A DNA stretch of 45,377 nt. It comes from Alphaproteobacteria bacterium (GTDB lineage: Bacteria; Pseudomonadota; Alphaproteobacteria; Geminicoccales; Geminicoccaceae). The notes beneath the pieces were generated by a model. The model did no database searches and was not told the origin of the DNA. It worked only from the letters and a program-made list of their open reading frames with translations. The stretch spans positions 1 to 45,377 of the forward strand of contig JAUIID010000014.1 in NCBI GenBank assembly GCA_030431615.1. The letters are read 5' to 3'. Position numbers and translations under genes: made by a program. Positions 24,597 to 32,577 of this stretch are shown one piece after another (position 1 is the stretch's first letter; each line of letters starts with the position of its first letter).

Positions 24597-27026
24597 TCAT
24601 GGGCTGAGCACGAGCTCCGAGCGCCCCCGGTACGCCGGCCGCGCGATTTCCAGCGTGTGCAACTCGCCGTTGCGCCACCGACCGGTCTGGTCGTCGTAAT
24701 GAGGCGAGAGGGGATGGCCGGACTGACCGGTCGGCAGGATGACGTGGAGCGTTCCGGTCTCGGCGAGATCGGTCACCATGCGCAGGCTCGCTGCCGCGAC
24801 AGTGTCGTAGGGCGCAGCGGCGGCGTATCGGGCTACACGAACGGTGCCGGCATCACCGCCGCCCGTGCCGGTGACGATCGAGAAGATGCGGCCAATGCCG
24901 GGCACGCCATCCAGCGGGCGATGGGCGAGGCGCGCCTGGCTGGCTTCGCCCCAGCGCCAGGCCCGCCAGTCTTCGCCGTACGCCGCCCGCAGCTCGTCGA
25001 GGGCACTCGTCAGCGCGGCGGCCGCCATGTCGTCGCAGCTTTCCCTCAGGTCGGTCGTCGTGACGTCGTCGCACCAGTCGGGTGCCTGCTCCAGGATGTG
25101 CCGCATGGCCGCCGATCTGATGCCCCGATAGGCGGCAAAATCGTCGCCGAGATTGTCCGCCAGGACGTGGCGGACCAGCGAGCGATACCAGGCCTGGAAG
25201 ACCAGCGGCTCCGGCCGGTCCGGCATGGCCGCCCCGTCCCATGCGTCGATCGCCTCGAGGATGCGGGCGGTCCCGGCGTCCCCTGACGGCACGGCTGCGA
25301 GCCAGGGCCGGAAGTCGCCGACCAGGGTCGAGAGCCGGTCGTTCTGCAGTTGGCGCATGACCTCGGTGTCGAGCGGCTCGCCGGCTGTAGTTGCCGCATC
25401 GAGCACGGCGACGATGCGCCGGGCCCTGAGATCGTCGTTCCAGTCGGCGGTGACGAGATGGGGATAGCGCTCGTCGACCAGGCGGTTGTTGGCATTCTGC
25501 AGGAAGCCCGCGTCAGTGGCCGCGGGCGTTCTCGGGTTCTCCGCCGCCGGCAGCAGGCCCAGCCAGTCGTGGCTGCCGTCCCAGCCCGGGGCCGGCAGGC
25601 TGCCGTCGCCGGCGCGGCGGAGCGGTAGCCGGCCGGCCATGGCCATGCCGATCCGCCCTTCCGCATCGGCGTAGAAGGCGTTCTGCGTCGGGCTGTGGAA
25701 AAGCTCGATGGCCCGGCTGAAGTCGTCCCAGTCCTGGGCCCGGGCGAGCCCGATGCCGGCCTCGACGGTCCGGTCCTCGGGCAGGAGCGCGGTCCAGGCG
25801 AGGGCCAGCACCCGGCCTTCGCCGGCGATGTCGGTGGCCCGGGTCATGATGTCCGAGATGACCGGCCCGTGGCGGGTCTCGCGCACCCTGAGCCGCACGG
25901 GCTCGCTTCCCTGCACCCGGATCACCTCGTCGCGGCGAAGGAATGGTTGGCTGCCGTCCTGCGTCAGGTAGCGATCGGGGTCGGCCGGGTCGAGGCGCTC
26001 GATGAAGAGGTCGTCGGTGTCGCCGGCGGTATTGGTGAAGCCCCAGGCGATGTGCTCGTTGCGGCCGATCACCACGACCGGCAGCGCCGGCAGGGTGGCA
26101 CCCATGACGGTACCCCCGGGCGTGCTCAGGGCTGCGAGGTACCAGTGCGCCGGCGCCGTGAGGCCCAGATGCGGGTCGTTGGCGAGCAGCGCCGCCCCGC
26201 TTGCGGTGTGGGCGCCGGAAACGGCCCAGATGTTCGAGCCGAGCCCGGCATTGTCGGGGAGCGGCAGTGCCGTAAGGAGCGCTCCGGCCAAAGCGGCCGA
26301 CGCGCTGGCGGCATCCGGGAGGGTGGGTTCTGACCGGGGCGAGACATCGCCGGTCCATTGCGCCGGGCCCGACAGGGTCGTCACCTCGTCCGAGCGGGGC
26401 GGCGGCCAGAGATCGGCGAGGGCTTCGGGCCGCAAGCGGTCGAGCAGGCTGGCGCGGGTCAGCTCGCTCCGCCAGCTCGACACGAGGTCGAGCGCCATCA
26501 GCTTGATCAGGACGAGGCTGTCGGCCGGCTGCCAGGGCTCCGGCCGGTGCTGCAGGAGCAGGAACTCGGGCGGCAGCGGGTGGGATCTCTGGGCGAGGAA
26601 GCCGTTGACGCCTTCGGCATAGGCGGCGAGGCGATCGAGCGCTTCCGCCGAGAGGTGCTCGAGGCTCGCCTCGGCGGCGCGGTAGAGGCCGAGCGTGCGC
26701 ATGAACCGGTCCACCGGCAGGCCGCGCTCACCCACCACCTCGGCGAGCCGCCCGGCGCCGATCCGGCGGCTCATCTCCATCTGCCAGAGCCGGTCCTGGG
26801 CATGGACGAAGCCCAGCGCCATGGCCGCGTCACGCTCGCTCGCGGCCTCGATCAGCGGCACGCCGAGCTCGTCCCGGAGGACCCGGACCGGTGCGCCGAG
26901 CCCGGCGAGACGGAGCTCGCCGTCCAGCGCCGGCAGCGAGCCCCAGGCGAAGAACGCCGCCAGACCCGCCGCACCCAGCCCGAGGCCGAAGGCGACGGCG
27001 ACGAGCGTGGCGAGCAGCCGGCCCAT
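24597..27026 (-). CDS. Penicillin acylase family protein (Ntn hydrolase)
   Basis: An 809-residue penicillin amidase-family enzyme. An N-terminal hydrophobic segment at ~8-29 serves as signal or anchor, so it acts in the periplasm. The autocatalytic cleavage site is before Ser264 in GLGSNIWAV, giving a beta chain with Ser as N-terminal nucleophile. The following LLANDPHLGLTAPAHWY and the later AWGFTNTAGD are family landmarks. Members cleave beta-lactam side chains, N-acyl-homoserine lactones or other acyl amides; the substrate here is open. Its start lies 5 nt after the HAD gene stop, so the two form an operon. Confidence 0.9.
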   Translation of the reverse strand: MGRLLATLVAVAFGLGLGAAGLAAFFAWGSLPALDGELRLAGLGAPVRVLRDELGVPLIEAASERDAAMALGFVHAQDRLWQMEMSRRIGAGRLAEVVGERGLPVDRFMRTLGLYRAAEASLEHLSAEALDRLAAYAEGVNGFLAQRSHPLPPEFLLLQHRPEPWQPADSLVLIKLMALDLVSSWRSELTRASLLDRLRPEALADLWPPPRSDEVTTLSGPAQWTGDVSPRSEPTLPDAASASAALAGALLTALPLPDNAGLGSNIWAVSGAHTASGAALLANDPHLGLTAPAHWYLAALSTPGGTVMGATLPALPVVVIGRNEHIAWGFTNTAGDTDDLFIERLDPADPDRYLTQDGSQPFLRRDEVIRVQGSEPVRLRVRETRHGPVISDIMTRATDIAGEGRVLALAWTALLPEDRTVEAGIGLARAQDWDDFSRAIELFHSPTQNAFYADAEGRIGMAMAGRLPLRRAGDGSLPAPGWDGSHDWLGLLPAAENPRTPAATDAGFLQNANNRLVDERYPHLVTADWNDDLRARRIVAVLDAATTAGEPLDTEVMRQLQNDRLSTLVGDFRPWLAAVPSGDAGTARILEAIDAWDGAAMPDRPEPLVFQAWYRSLVRHVLADNLGDDFAAYRGIRSAAMRHILEQAPDWCDDVTTTDLRESCDDMAAAALTSALDELRAAYGEDWRAWRWGEASQARLAHRPLDGVPGIGRIFSIVTGTGGGDAGTVRVARYAAAAPYDTVAAASLRMVTDLAETGTLHVILPTGQSGHPLSPHYDDQTGRWRNGELHTLEIARPAYRGRSELVLSP

Positions 27027-27031
27027 GGCGC

Positions 27032-27661
27032 TCAGCCGATGAGCTGGAGGTCGCGCAGGTGACGCTCGAGCCCGGCGGGGTTCGCGAAGCGATGGGCGAC
27101 GAAGCCGAGCCGCTCGGCGGTCCGGATATTGGCGGCCGAATCGTCGATGAAGAGGATCGATGCCGGGGCGAGGCCGGTGTCCTCGAGGACGTGCTCGAAG
27201 ATGTCGTCGTTGGGCTTGATCATGCCGAGCGCGCCCGAGACGTAGATATGGGCGAACCGGCCGAGGAAGCCGTAGTCCGGGTCGTCATGGACGAGCGCGA
27301 AGGTCTCCGCCGACCAGTTGGTCAGGGCACGAAGCGGTGTCTGGCGCGCCGCCAGCTCTTCCAGGAGGGTCACCGTCCCGCCGATGGGCCCGCCGATCAT
27401 CTCGAGCCAGCGGTGCCGGTAGGCCTCGATCAGCGGCCGCTGCTCGGGATGGGCCGTCGCCAGCTCCTCGACCGCCAGGGCGAAGGAGCGGCCGCGGTCG
27501 AGCTCGAGGTTCCAGGCCGGCGTGCAGACGGTCGTCAGGAACTGCTCCATCGCCGCCTCGTCGGCGATGATCTTGCGGTAGAGCCGCCGCGGGTCCCAGT
27601 CGATCAGAACGCCGCCGAGATCGAAGAGGACGAGCTCGAACTGTGGCACGGTTTCGGGCAT
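27032..27661 (-). CDS. HAD superfamily hydrolase (subfamily IA)
   Basis: A 209-residue HAD phosphatase-like protein. Motif I is FDLGGVLIDWDPRRLY, with the nucleophile Asp and Gly replacing the second Asp, as is common in this YihX/haloacid-dehalogenase-like branch. Motif II is ALTNWS and motif III/IV includes KPNDDIFEHVLEDTGL and FIDDSAANI. It may act as a phosphatase on a small sugar phosphate or nucleotide. It leads the two-gene operon with the penicillin acylase. The repeat-rich region lies directly upstream of its start. Confidence 0.9.
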   Translation of the reverse strand: MPETVPQFELVLFDLGGVLIDWDPRRLYRKIIADEAAMEQFLTTVCTPAWNLELDRGRSFALAVEELATAHPEQRPLIEAYRHRWLEMIGGPIGGTVTLLEELAARQTPLRALTNWSAETFALVHDDPDYGFLGRFAHIYVSGALGMIKPNDDIFEHVLEDTGLAPASILFIDDSAANIRTAERLGFVAHRFANPAGLERHLRDLQLIG

Positions 27662-28014
27662 TGAGCAGTCACTTTCCTGCGCGGTCGAGGAGGGGCCGGA
27701 CGCCCGGCCCGAAAGGCCCGGTCCGGACCCCGGGGCGGGAGGCGAGGCCCCCGCTGACCGGGTGAAAGCCGGATCGGCGGCGCGGAGAATGCCCGCATGA
27801 CGCCTGCCGGTCGAGCCCTTCCCGTGCCAGCGCCCGACATCCGCGCCACCCGTGATTGCTATAGGAAATATAGCCTAGATCGGTGTTGGCTGCAAGCCTG
27901 CCGCGAGGGGCTCGGGTTGGTTCGGCAATTTGCCGTTTCGGCAGCCCGCCGCTGCCGGGCCGGGCGCCTCTCGAGAGCAGAAACATGTTTGTTTTCATGA
28001 TCTTGAATGACCCC
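27662..28014. promoter_or_regulatory. Noncoding upstream region with several palindromes
   Basis: This stretch carries no convincing gene. It holds the inverted repeat GCTATA / TATAGC (27858-27874, 5-nt spacer) in a short AT-rich patch, and two perfect 10-bp palindromes, CTCTCGAGAG (27968-27977) and AAACATGTTT (27981-27990). Together with the repeat arrays to its right it forms a divergent regulatory region between the HAD gene and the Tat-exported hydrolase gene. Open frames here on the minus strand are low-complexity. Confidence 0.45.
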
Positions 28015-28110
28015 GGGTTCGTTCGTCGGCGGCCGGGTTCGTTCGTCGGAAAGGTGGGTTCGTTCGTCCGAATCCCGGGTTCGCTCGTCGATTCCGTGGG
28101 TTCGTTCGTC
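28015..28110. repeat. Five tandem ~21-bp direct repeats, core GGGTTCGTTCGTC
   Basis: Copies start at 28015, 28035, 28056, 28077 and 28098, with periods of 20, 21, 21 and 21 bp. The 13-bp core GGGTTCGTTCGTC is kept in all except for one C in copy 4 and one C near the end of copy 3's extension; the intervening ~8 bp vary. The period equals two DNA helical turns and also seven codons. On the minus strand the repeat would encode TNEP/DERT-like heptads, but no real gene is supported. Confidence 0.85.
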
Positions 28111-28116
28111 GCCAGC

Positions 28117-28262
28117 TGTCGCGGAATACGCGACATTTCCCGGCAAGTGTCGCGGATTCCGCGACATAAGCGATCGTGATGTCGCATATAACGCGACAGT
28201 TCGGCGGGTACTGTCGCGCTATATGCGACAAGCCAGGTCTTGCTGTCGCGTTATATGCGACA
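28117..28262. repeat. Array of five 19-bp palindromes TGTCGC-N7-GCGACA at 31-32-bp spacing
   Basis: Sites are at 28117-28135, 28148-28166, 28180-28198, 28212-28230 and 28244-28262. All share the arms TGTCGC and GCGACA; centres differ (GGAATAC, GGATTCC, ATATAAC, GCTATAT, GTTATAT). The third site is the exact reverse complement of the fifth, and the fourth differs from the fifth by one base. Start-to-start distances of 31, 32, 32 and 32 bp are close to three helical turns, so all sites would face the same side of the DNA. This is the geometry of cooperative operators or iterons. The binding protein is unknown. Confidence 0.9.
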
Positions 28263-28417
28263 GTTCGGGTGTCAGCGCGGTGCATGGGAGGCCGGATGCA
28301 CCATCGGGACGGCTGACCACGATGCTGGCATAAGCATTCGTGATGGGCTCAGGGCGAGGGGTTCCAAGGGTGGCCCGTGCCGCACGGCGGTCGCTTGACC
28401 TTGCATCGGCGGCGGCC

Positions 28418-29467
28418 ATGTTTTCGGCCATGGAGTGGAACCGGCGAAAGATCCTGACCTCTGGCGGCGCGCTGGCCGCGGCCGCCTGCTTCGCGCGACC
28501 GTCATGCGCCGTGGCGGAGATCGACCCGGCAGCACTCCTGGAACGTGCCAGGGCGCTGCCGCGGCTGCGCACGCTCATCGTCGGGCGGGGGAGCGAGATC
28601 GTCCTGGCGGAGACGTTCCGCGGCCCGGCCGCCGACCGGCCGGTCAACATCAAGTCGCTGGCCAAGACGATCGTCGCCACGCTGGTCGGCTGCGCCATCG
28701 ACCGCGGCGTGCTGGAGGGGCCGGACCAGGGGATCACCACCGTGCTCGGCCCGCTGGTGCCGGCCGATGCCGATCCACGGGTCGAGGAGGTGACGATTGG
28801 CAACCTCCTCTCCATGCAGGCGGGCCTCGAGCGCACGTCCGGCGCGAATTACGGCGCCTGGGTGACGAGTCCCGACTGGGTCGCCTACGCGCTGAGCCGC
28901 CCGTTCGTCGCCGAGCCCGGCGGCCGCATGCTGTACTCGACGGGCAGCTCGCACCTGCTTTCGGCAATCCTGACGCGGGCGACCGGCGAGAGTACGCTCG
29001 GCCTCGCCCGTGCCTGGCTCGGCGAGCCGCTCGACATCGAGATCCCGCCCTGGGACCGGGACCCGCAGGGCATCTATTTCGGCGGCAACAACATGCTGCT
29101 CTCGCCAGAGGCGATCTTCCGCTTCGGCCGGATGATCAACGCGGGCGGCACGCTCGACGGGCGGCGCGTCGTCGCCGAGAGCTGGATCGCCGCTTCCTGG
29201 CAGCCGCGCACCGCGTCCCGCTGGACCGGCCACCGCTACGGCTATGGCTGGTTCATGACCGAGACCGGTGGCCATCCCCACTATTACGGCTGGGGCTATG
29301 GCGGCCAGATGCTGCACGTCGTCCCGAGCCTGGACCTGACGATCGCCATCACCTCCGACCCGACGGTGCGATCGCGCGAGGAGGGGCATATGGCAGGGCT
29401 GCGGGGGCTGGTGGCGGCGGCGATCGGGGAGGGTCAGGCGGGCGGCCCGTCGATCAGCGAGTTCTGA
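28418..29467 (+). CDS. Tat-exported serine hydrolase, beta-lactamase class C-like
   Basis: A protein of ~349 residues of the serine beta-lactamase/AmpH-EstB-like family. The twin-arginine signal (NRRKIL, then GGALAAAACFA) predicts folded export by Tat. The catalytic SxxK is SLAK at 80-83; the Tyr motif is YSTGSS at 173; a later GWGYGGQMLHVVP takes the place of the KTG region. Family members hydrolyse esters, peptides or D-amino peptides, and this need not be a resistance enzyme. The start is uncertain: ATG at 28418 or 28430. It lies immediately right of the operator-like array, which may control it. Confidence 0.82.
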   Translation: MFSAMEWNRRKILTSGGALAAAACFARPSCAVAEIDPAALLERARALPRLRTLIVGRGSEIVLAETFRGPAADRPVNIKSLAKTIVATLVGCAIDRGVLEGPDQGITTVLGPLVPADADPRVEEVTIGNLLSMQAGLERTSGANYGAWVTSPDWVAYALSRPFVAEPGGRMLYSTGSSHLLSAILTRATGESTLGLARAWLGEPLDIEIPPWDRDPQGIYFGGNNMLLSPEAIFRFGRMINAGGTLDGRRVVAESWIAASWQPRTASRWTGHRYGYGWFMTETGGHPHYYGWGYGGQMLHVVPSLDLTIAITSDPTVRSREEGHMAGLRGLVAAAIGEGQAGGPSISEF

Positions 29468-29605
29468 CCGCAGGCAGGCCAGCGATCGCGGCCGGCCCGG
29501 CGTCCGTGTCGTTGGACGTCCTGCCACCCGGGCGCGATGCATTAACCTCGGCTTAAGGCGACATCGTCAAAACGGTCACTTCCATCGACCCCGAGAGATA
29601 CCGCC

Positions 29606-30010
29606 ATGCGTTTTCCGGTCGTTGTCGCCGCCTTGTGCATCACGCTCGCGGGCGGCCTGCCGGTCCATGCCGACGGTGCCGCCGACAGCACGGCGGACAA
29701 GGTGCGCCTGCAGGCTGCGATGCAGAGGCACATCGATTCGCTCACCATCGACGGCGCGGTCCTGCACCTCGACCTGGCGAGTGGCGAGGGGATCGAGCTG
29801 TTCCCGACCCAGGCGCATCCCATGATCATGACGATGGGCGACCACTTCGTGCTCTGCGCCGAGCTCAAGGACGCCGCCGGTCGACCCCTGCCCATCGATC
29901 TCTACATGGCCGACACGGACGGACGCTTCGTCACCTTTCGCACCGAGATCGGCAACCGTTCGCCACTTCAGGAGATGATGAAGCGCGGGCAGGTGAAGCC
30001 GCTCAGATAG
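29606..30010 (+). CDS. Small secreted hypothetical protein
   Basis: A 134-residue protein with a clear Sec signal peptide (residues 1-23, VVVAALCITLAGGLPVHA). The mature part is a short alpha/beta domain with conserved-looking hydrophobic strands (IDLYMADTDGRFVTF) and a charged tail. No family is recognised. It ends 8 nt before the likely start of the GGDEF-EAL gene, so it may provide a periplasmic input to that sensor, as small partner proteins do in some c-di-GMP systems (inferred). Confidence 0.72.
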   Translation: MRFPVVVAALCITLAGGLPVHADGAADSTADKVRLQAAMQRHIDSLTIDGAVLHLDLASGEGIELFPTQAHPMIMTMGDHFVLCAELKDAAGRPLPIDLYMADTDGRFVTFRTEIGNRSPLQEMMKRGQVKPLR

Positions 30011-30018
30011 GCGGGGCG

Positions 30019-32523
30019 GTGGCTGCGGCGAGTGCCCCGGAGACGACGCAGCCGCGCTGGCCCCGCTGGTGCCGGCTCGATGGCAGCGCCAACTGGCTCT
30101 TCGCCAAGCTGGCCCTGCTGCTGGTTCCCGGTTTCGTCATTCCGGCGTCGATCGGACTCTGGTCGTTGGCGGCACTCGACATGGAGGCGGCGCACGACCG
30201 GTTGACGTCGCGCATCGGCAATGCCGCGGGTCGGGTCGCCGCCGCGACCCGACGGATCCGCGACACCGGGATCGGCGAGACCGCCATGCGGGACGCCGAG
30301 CAGGAGCTCCTCGGGACCTTGCTCGCGGACCAGGCCGTACGCTGCGCCGAGCTCTTCAGCGGTCGCACGAGGGACCGGCTGTCGCTGGTGCCGCCGCGGA
30401 TCGGCTGCACGGGCGAGGCGATCGACGTCAGCATCGAGCTGCCCCTGGACGGCCCCGACGACGATCGCGTGGTCGTCCACCTCTCGACCGCGGAGATCGC
30501 GCTGGCACGGCAGTCGCGGCGCGAGCTCGCGCTGATCATGCTGGTCGGCGGGCTGGCGATCGCCCTCGGCGCCTGCTGGATCGGTTTTCACCTGATCGTC
30601 GGTCGGCCGCTCGAGAGCCTCCTGCAGGCGATCCGGCTGAGCGAGCGGTCGGGCGAGGCCCGCCTGGCCCCGCATCGCTCGAACGACGAGATCGGGCGCA
30701 TCACCGTCGCCTTCAACGACATGCAGACGCGCATGCAGGCCGACGCCAACCGGCTGCGTCAGGCCTTTCTCGACCTCGATCGGATCTACAACATCACGCC
30801 GGCCCTGCTGTGCGCGACGGATGCGGCGGGCGTCGTCACCAGCGTCAGCGATCACTGGCTGACCGCCACGGGATTCGCCCGCGACGACGTCCTCGGCCGG
30901 CCTCTCGCCCGATTCCTCCCGGCTGCCGCCGCCGAGGTCTACGAATCCCGGGTGCGCGCGCCGTTGGCGCGGGGCGAGGCTGTCGTCGACGTCCCGCTGC
31001 GGCTGAAGCGCCGCGACGGCACGGAGCTGGATATCCTGCTCTCCGGGGTCGACGATCGGGGTCCGGCCGCCCAGGGCTCCAGCCGTCTCTTCGTCTCGAC
31101 CGACATCAGCGACCTGCGCTCGGCCGAGCGGCGCCTCGAGCGCCTGGCGCTGACCGATCCGCTTTGCGAGCTGCCGAACCGGCGGGGCTTTCTCGCCCAC
31201 CTGCATGCGTCGCCGGGCCGGCGCCCGGTCGGCGGCATGCTCGATGCCGTGCTCTTCATCGACCTCGATAACTTCAAGTGGATCAACGACACCTACGGCC
31301 ATCAGGTCGGCGACAAGCTGCTGCTGGCGGCTGCCGGGCGGCTGCGATCCTGTGTCCGTCCGACGGACGTCATCGCCCGGTTGGGGGGCGACGAGTTCGC
31401 GATCATCTGCCATGGCCTGCAGGAGCGTGCCACGGCCACGCGGCTCGCCGACGAGCTGATCGGGCGCCTCGCGGTGCCCTTCGATCTCGATGGGGTCAAA
31501 GCCTGCGTCAGTGCCAGCATCGGCATCGCCTTCACCGACTGGGAGAACGAGGAGCCGGACGAGGTCCTAAGGTTCGCCGACCTCGCGATGTACACGGCGA
31601 AGCAGGACGGCAAGAACACCCACGTCGTTTACAACGGGGCGATCGGCCAGAAGGCGGTCGAGCGGGCCAGGGTTCGCGAGCTCATTCGGGACGGCCTGGA
31701 GCGCGACTGGTTCTCGCTGGTCTACCAGCCGATCATCGATGCCCGCACCGGCCGCATCGTCGGCATCGAGGCGCTGCTGCGACTTGCCTGCCCGACCGGC
31801 GGTCCGCTCGGCCCCGAGCGGTTCATCCCGATCGCGGAGGAGACCGGCCAGATCATCGAGCTCGGTCATCTCGCGCTCACGCGCGGCGTGACGGACCTCC
31901 TGGCGGTCGGGCAACGCCATTGCTCTGCCGGGCTCTATCTTGCCGTCAACCTGTCGCCGCGCCAGCTCGACGACCGGCTCGAGGAGAAGCTGGACGCGGT
32001 TCTGGCTGAACAGCCGGGTCTCGCCGGCAGGCTGGTTCTGGAAATCACCGAGACCATGCTGCTCCAGCGGCCCGACGACGTGGCCCGCCGGCTGCACCGG
32101 CTGCGCGACCGCGGCATCAGGATCGCCCTCGACGATTTCGGCACGGGCTATTCGTCGCTCAGCCACATCCAGCACTTCCCCGTCGACATCATCAAGATCG
32201 ACAAGAGCTTCATCCGCCAGTTGTCCGCCGGGGCGAGCTCGCGGCTTCGCCCGCTTGCCATGATCCGGGCGACGGCGTCGCTCGGCCAGGAGCTCGGCAT
32301 CGATGTGGTGGCGGAAGGGGTCGAGGAGGCGGCGACGATCGAGCTTCTGCGGGACTGCGGAATCGATCTGCTGCAGGGCTATCTCTTTGCGATGCCGATG
32401 GATCGGCTTTCGCTCGACAAGTGGCTGGCGCATCGGCACGCGGCGGCGTGCGAGGCGGCGCATGACCCCCGGGTGGACGTCGCGGCGGACTGGACGACGC
32501 AGCGTCCGGTCCTGACGGGTTGA
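30019..32523 (+). CDS. Membrane HAMP-PAS-GGDEF-EAL protein (c-di-GMP turnover)
   Basis: An 834-residue inner-membrane protein. Membrane helices lie at ~28-50 and ~172-193 with a ~120-residue periplasmic sensor between them that holds two cysteines (Cys110, Cys130). HAMP (~195-245) and PAS (~250-368) follow. The GGDEF domain is intact (456-460) with an RxxD I-site (RPTD, 447-450). The EAL domain is intact (584-586, EITET, DDFGTGYSSL, EGVEEA). It could synthesise or degrade c-di-GMP. The GTG start is chosen because it follows the previous stop by 8 nt; a longer frame upstream overlaps the secreted-protein gene and is not natural. Probably an operon with that gene. Confidence 0.9.
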   Translation: MAAASAPETTQPRWPRWCRLDGSANWLFAKLALLLVPGFVIPASIGLWSLAALDMEAAHDRLTSRIGNAAGRVAAATRRIRDTGIGETAMRDAEQELLGTLLADQAVRCAELFSGRTRDRLSLVPPRIGCTGEAIDVSIELPLDGPDDDRVVVHLSTAEIALARQSRRELALIMLVGGLAIALGACWIGFHLIVGRPLESLLQAIRLSERSGEARLAPHRSNDEIGRITVAFNDMQTRMQADANRLRQAFLDLDRIYNITPALLCATDAAGVVTSVSDHWLTATGFARDDVLGRPLARFLPAAAAEVYESRVRAPLARGEAVVDVPLRLKRRDGTELDILLSGVDDRGPAAQGSSRLFVSTDISDLRSAERRLERLALTDPLCELPNRRGFLAHLHASPGRRPVGGMLDAVLFIDLDNFKWINDTYGHQVGDKLLLAAAGRLRSCVRPTDVIARLGGDEFAIICHGLQERATATRLADELIGRLAVPFDLDGVKACVSASIGIAFTDWENEEPDEVLRFADLAMYTAKQDGKNTHVVYNGAIGQKAVERARVRELIRDGLERDWFSLVYQPIIDARTGRIVGIEALLRLACPTGGPLGPERFIPIAEETGQIIELGHLALTRGVTDLLAVGQRHCSAGLYLAVNLSPRQLDDRLEEKLDAVLAEQPGLAGRLVLEITETMLLQRPDDVARRLHRLRDRGIRIALDDFGTGYSSLSHIQHFPVDIIKIDKSFIRQLSAGASSRLRPLAMIRATASLGQELGIDVVAEGVEEAATIELLRDCGIDLLQGYLFAMPMDRLSLDKWLAHRHAAACEAAHDPRVDVAADWTTQRPVLTG

Positions 32524-32577
32524 GGCGGGCAGGGCACCGGGCAAAGGCGGCCTGCTCGAGGCTCTTCCGGTTTTTCC

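Noticed and set aside
27669-28187. Minus-strand open frames with TNEP/DERT repeats
   Set aside because: They are produced by the 21-bp DNA repeat and are compositionally odd; the array is better explained as DNA sites than as a gene.
28117-28262. CRISPR array
   Set aside because: Spacers are only 12-13 nt, and the repeats are palindromic with variable centres; no cas genes are nearby.
29635-30018. Longer N-terminus for the GGDEF-EAL protein
   Set aside because: It overlaps the signal-peptide gene in another frame and has shadow-like Gly/Arg composition.
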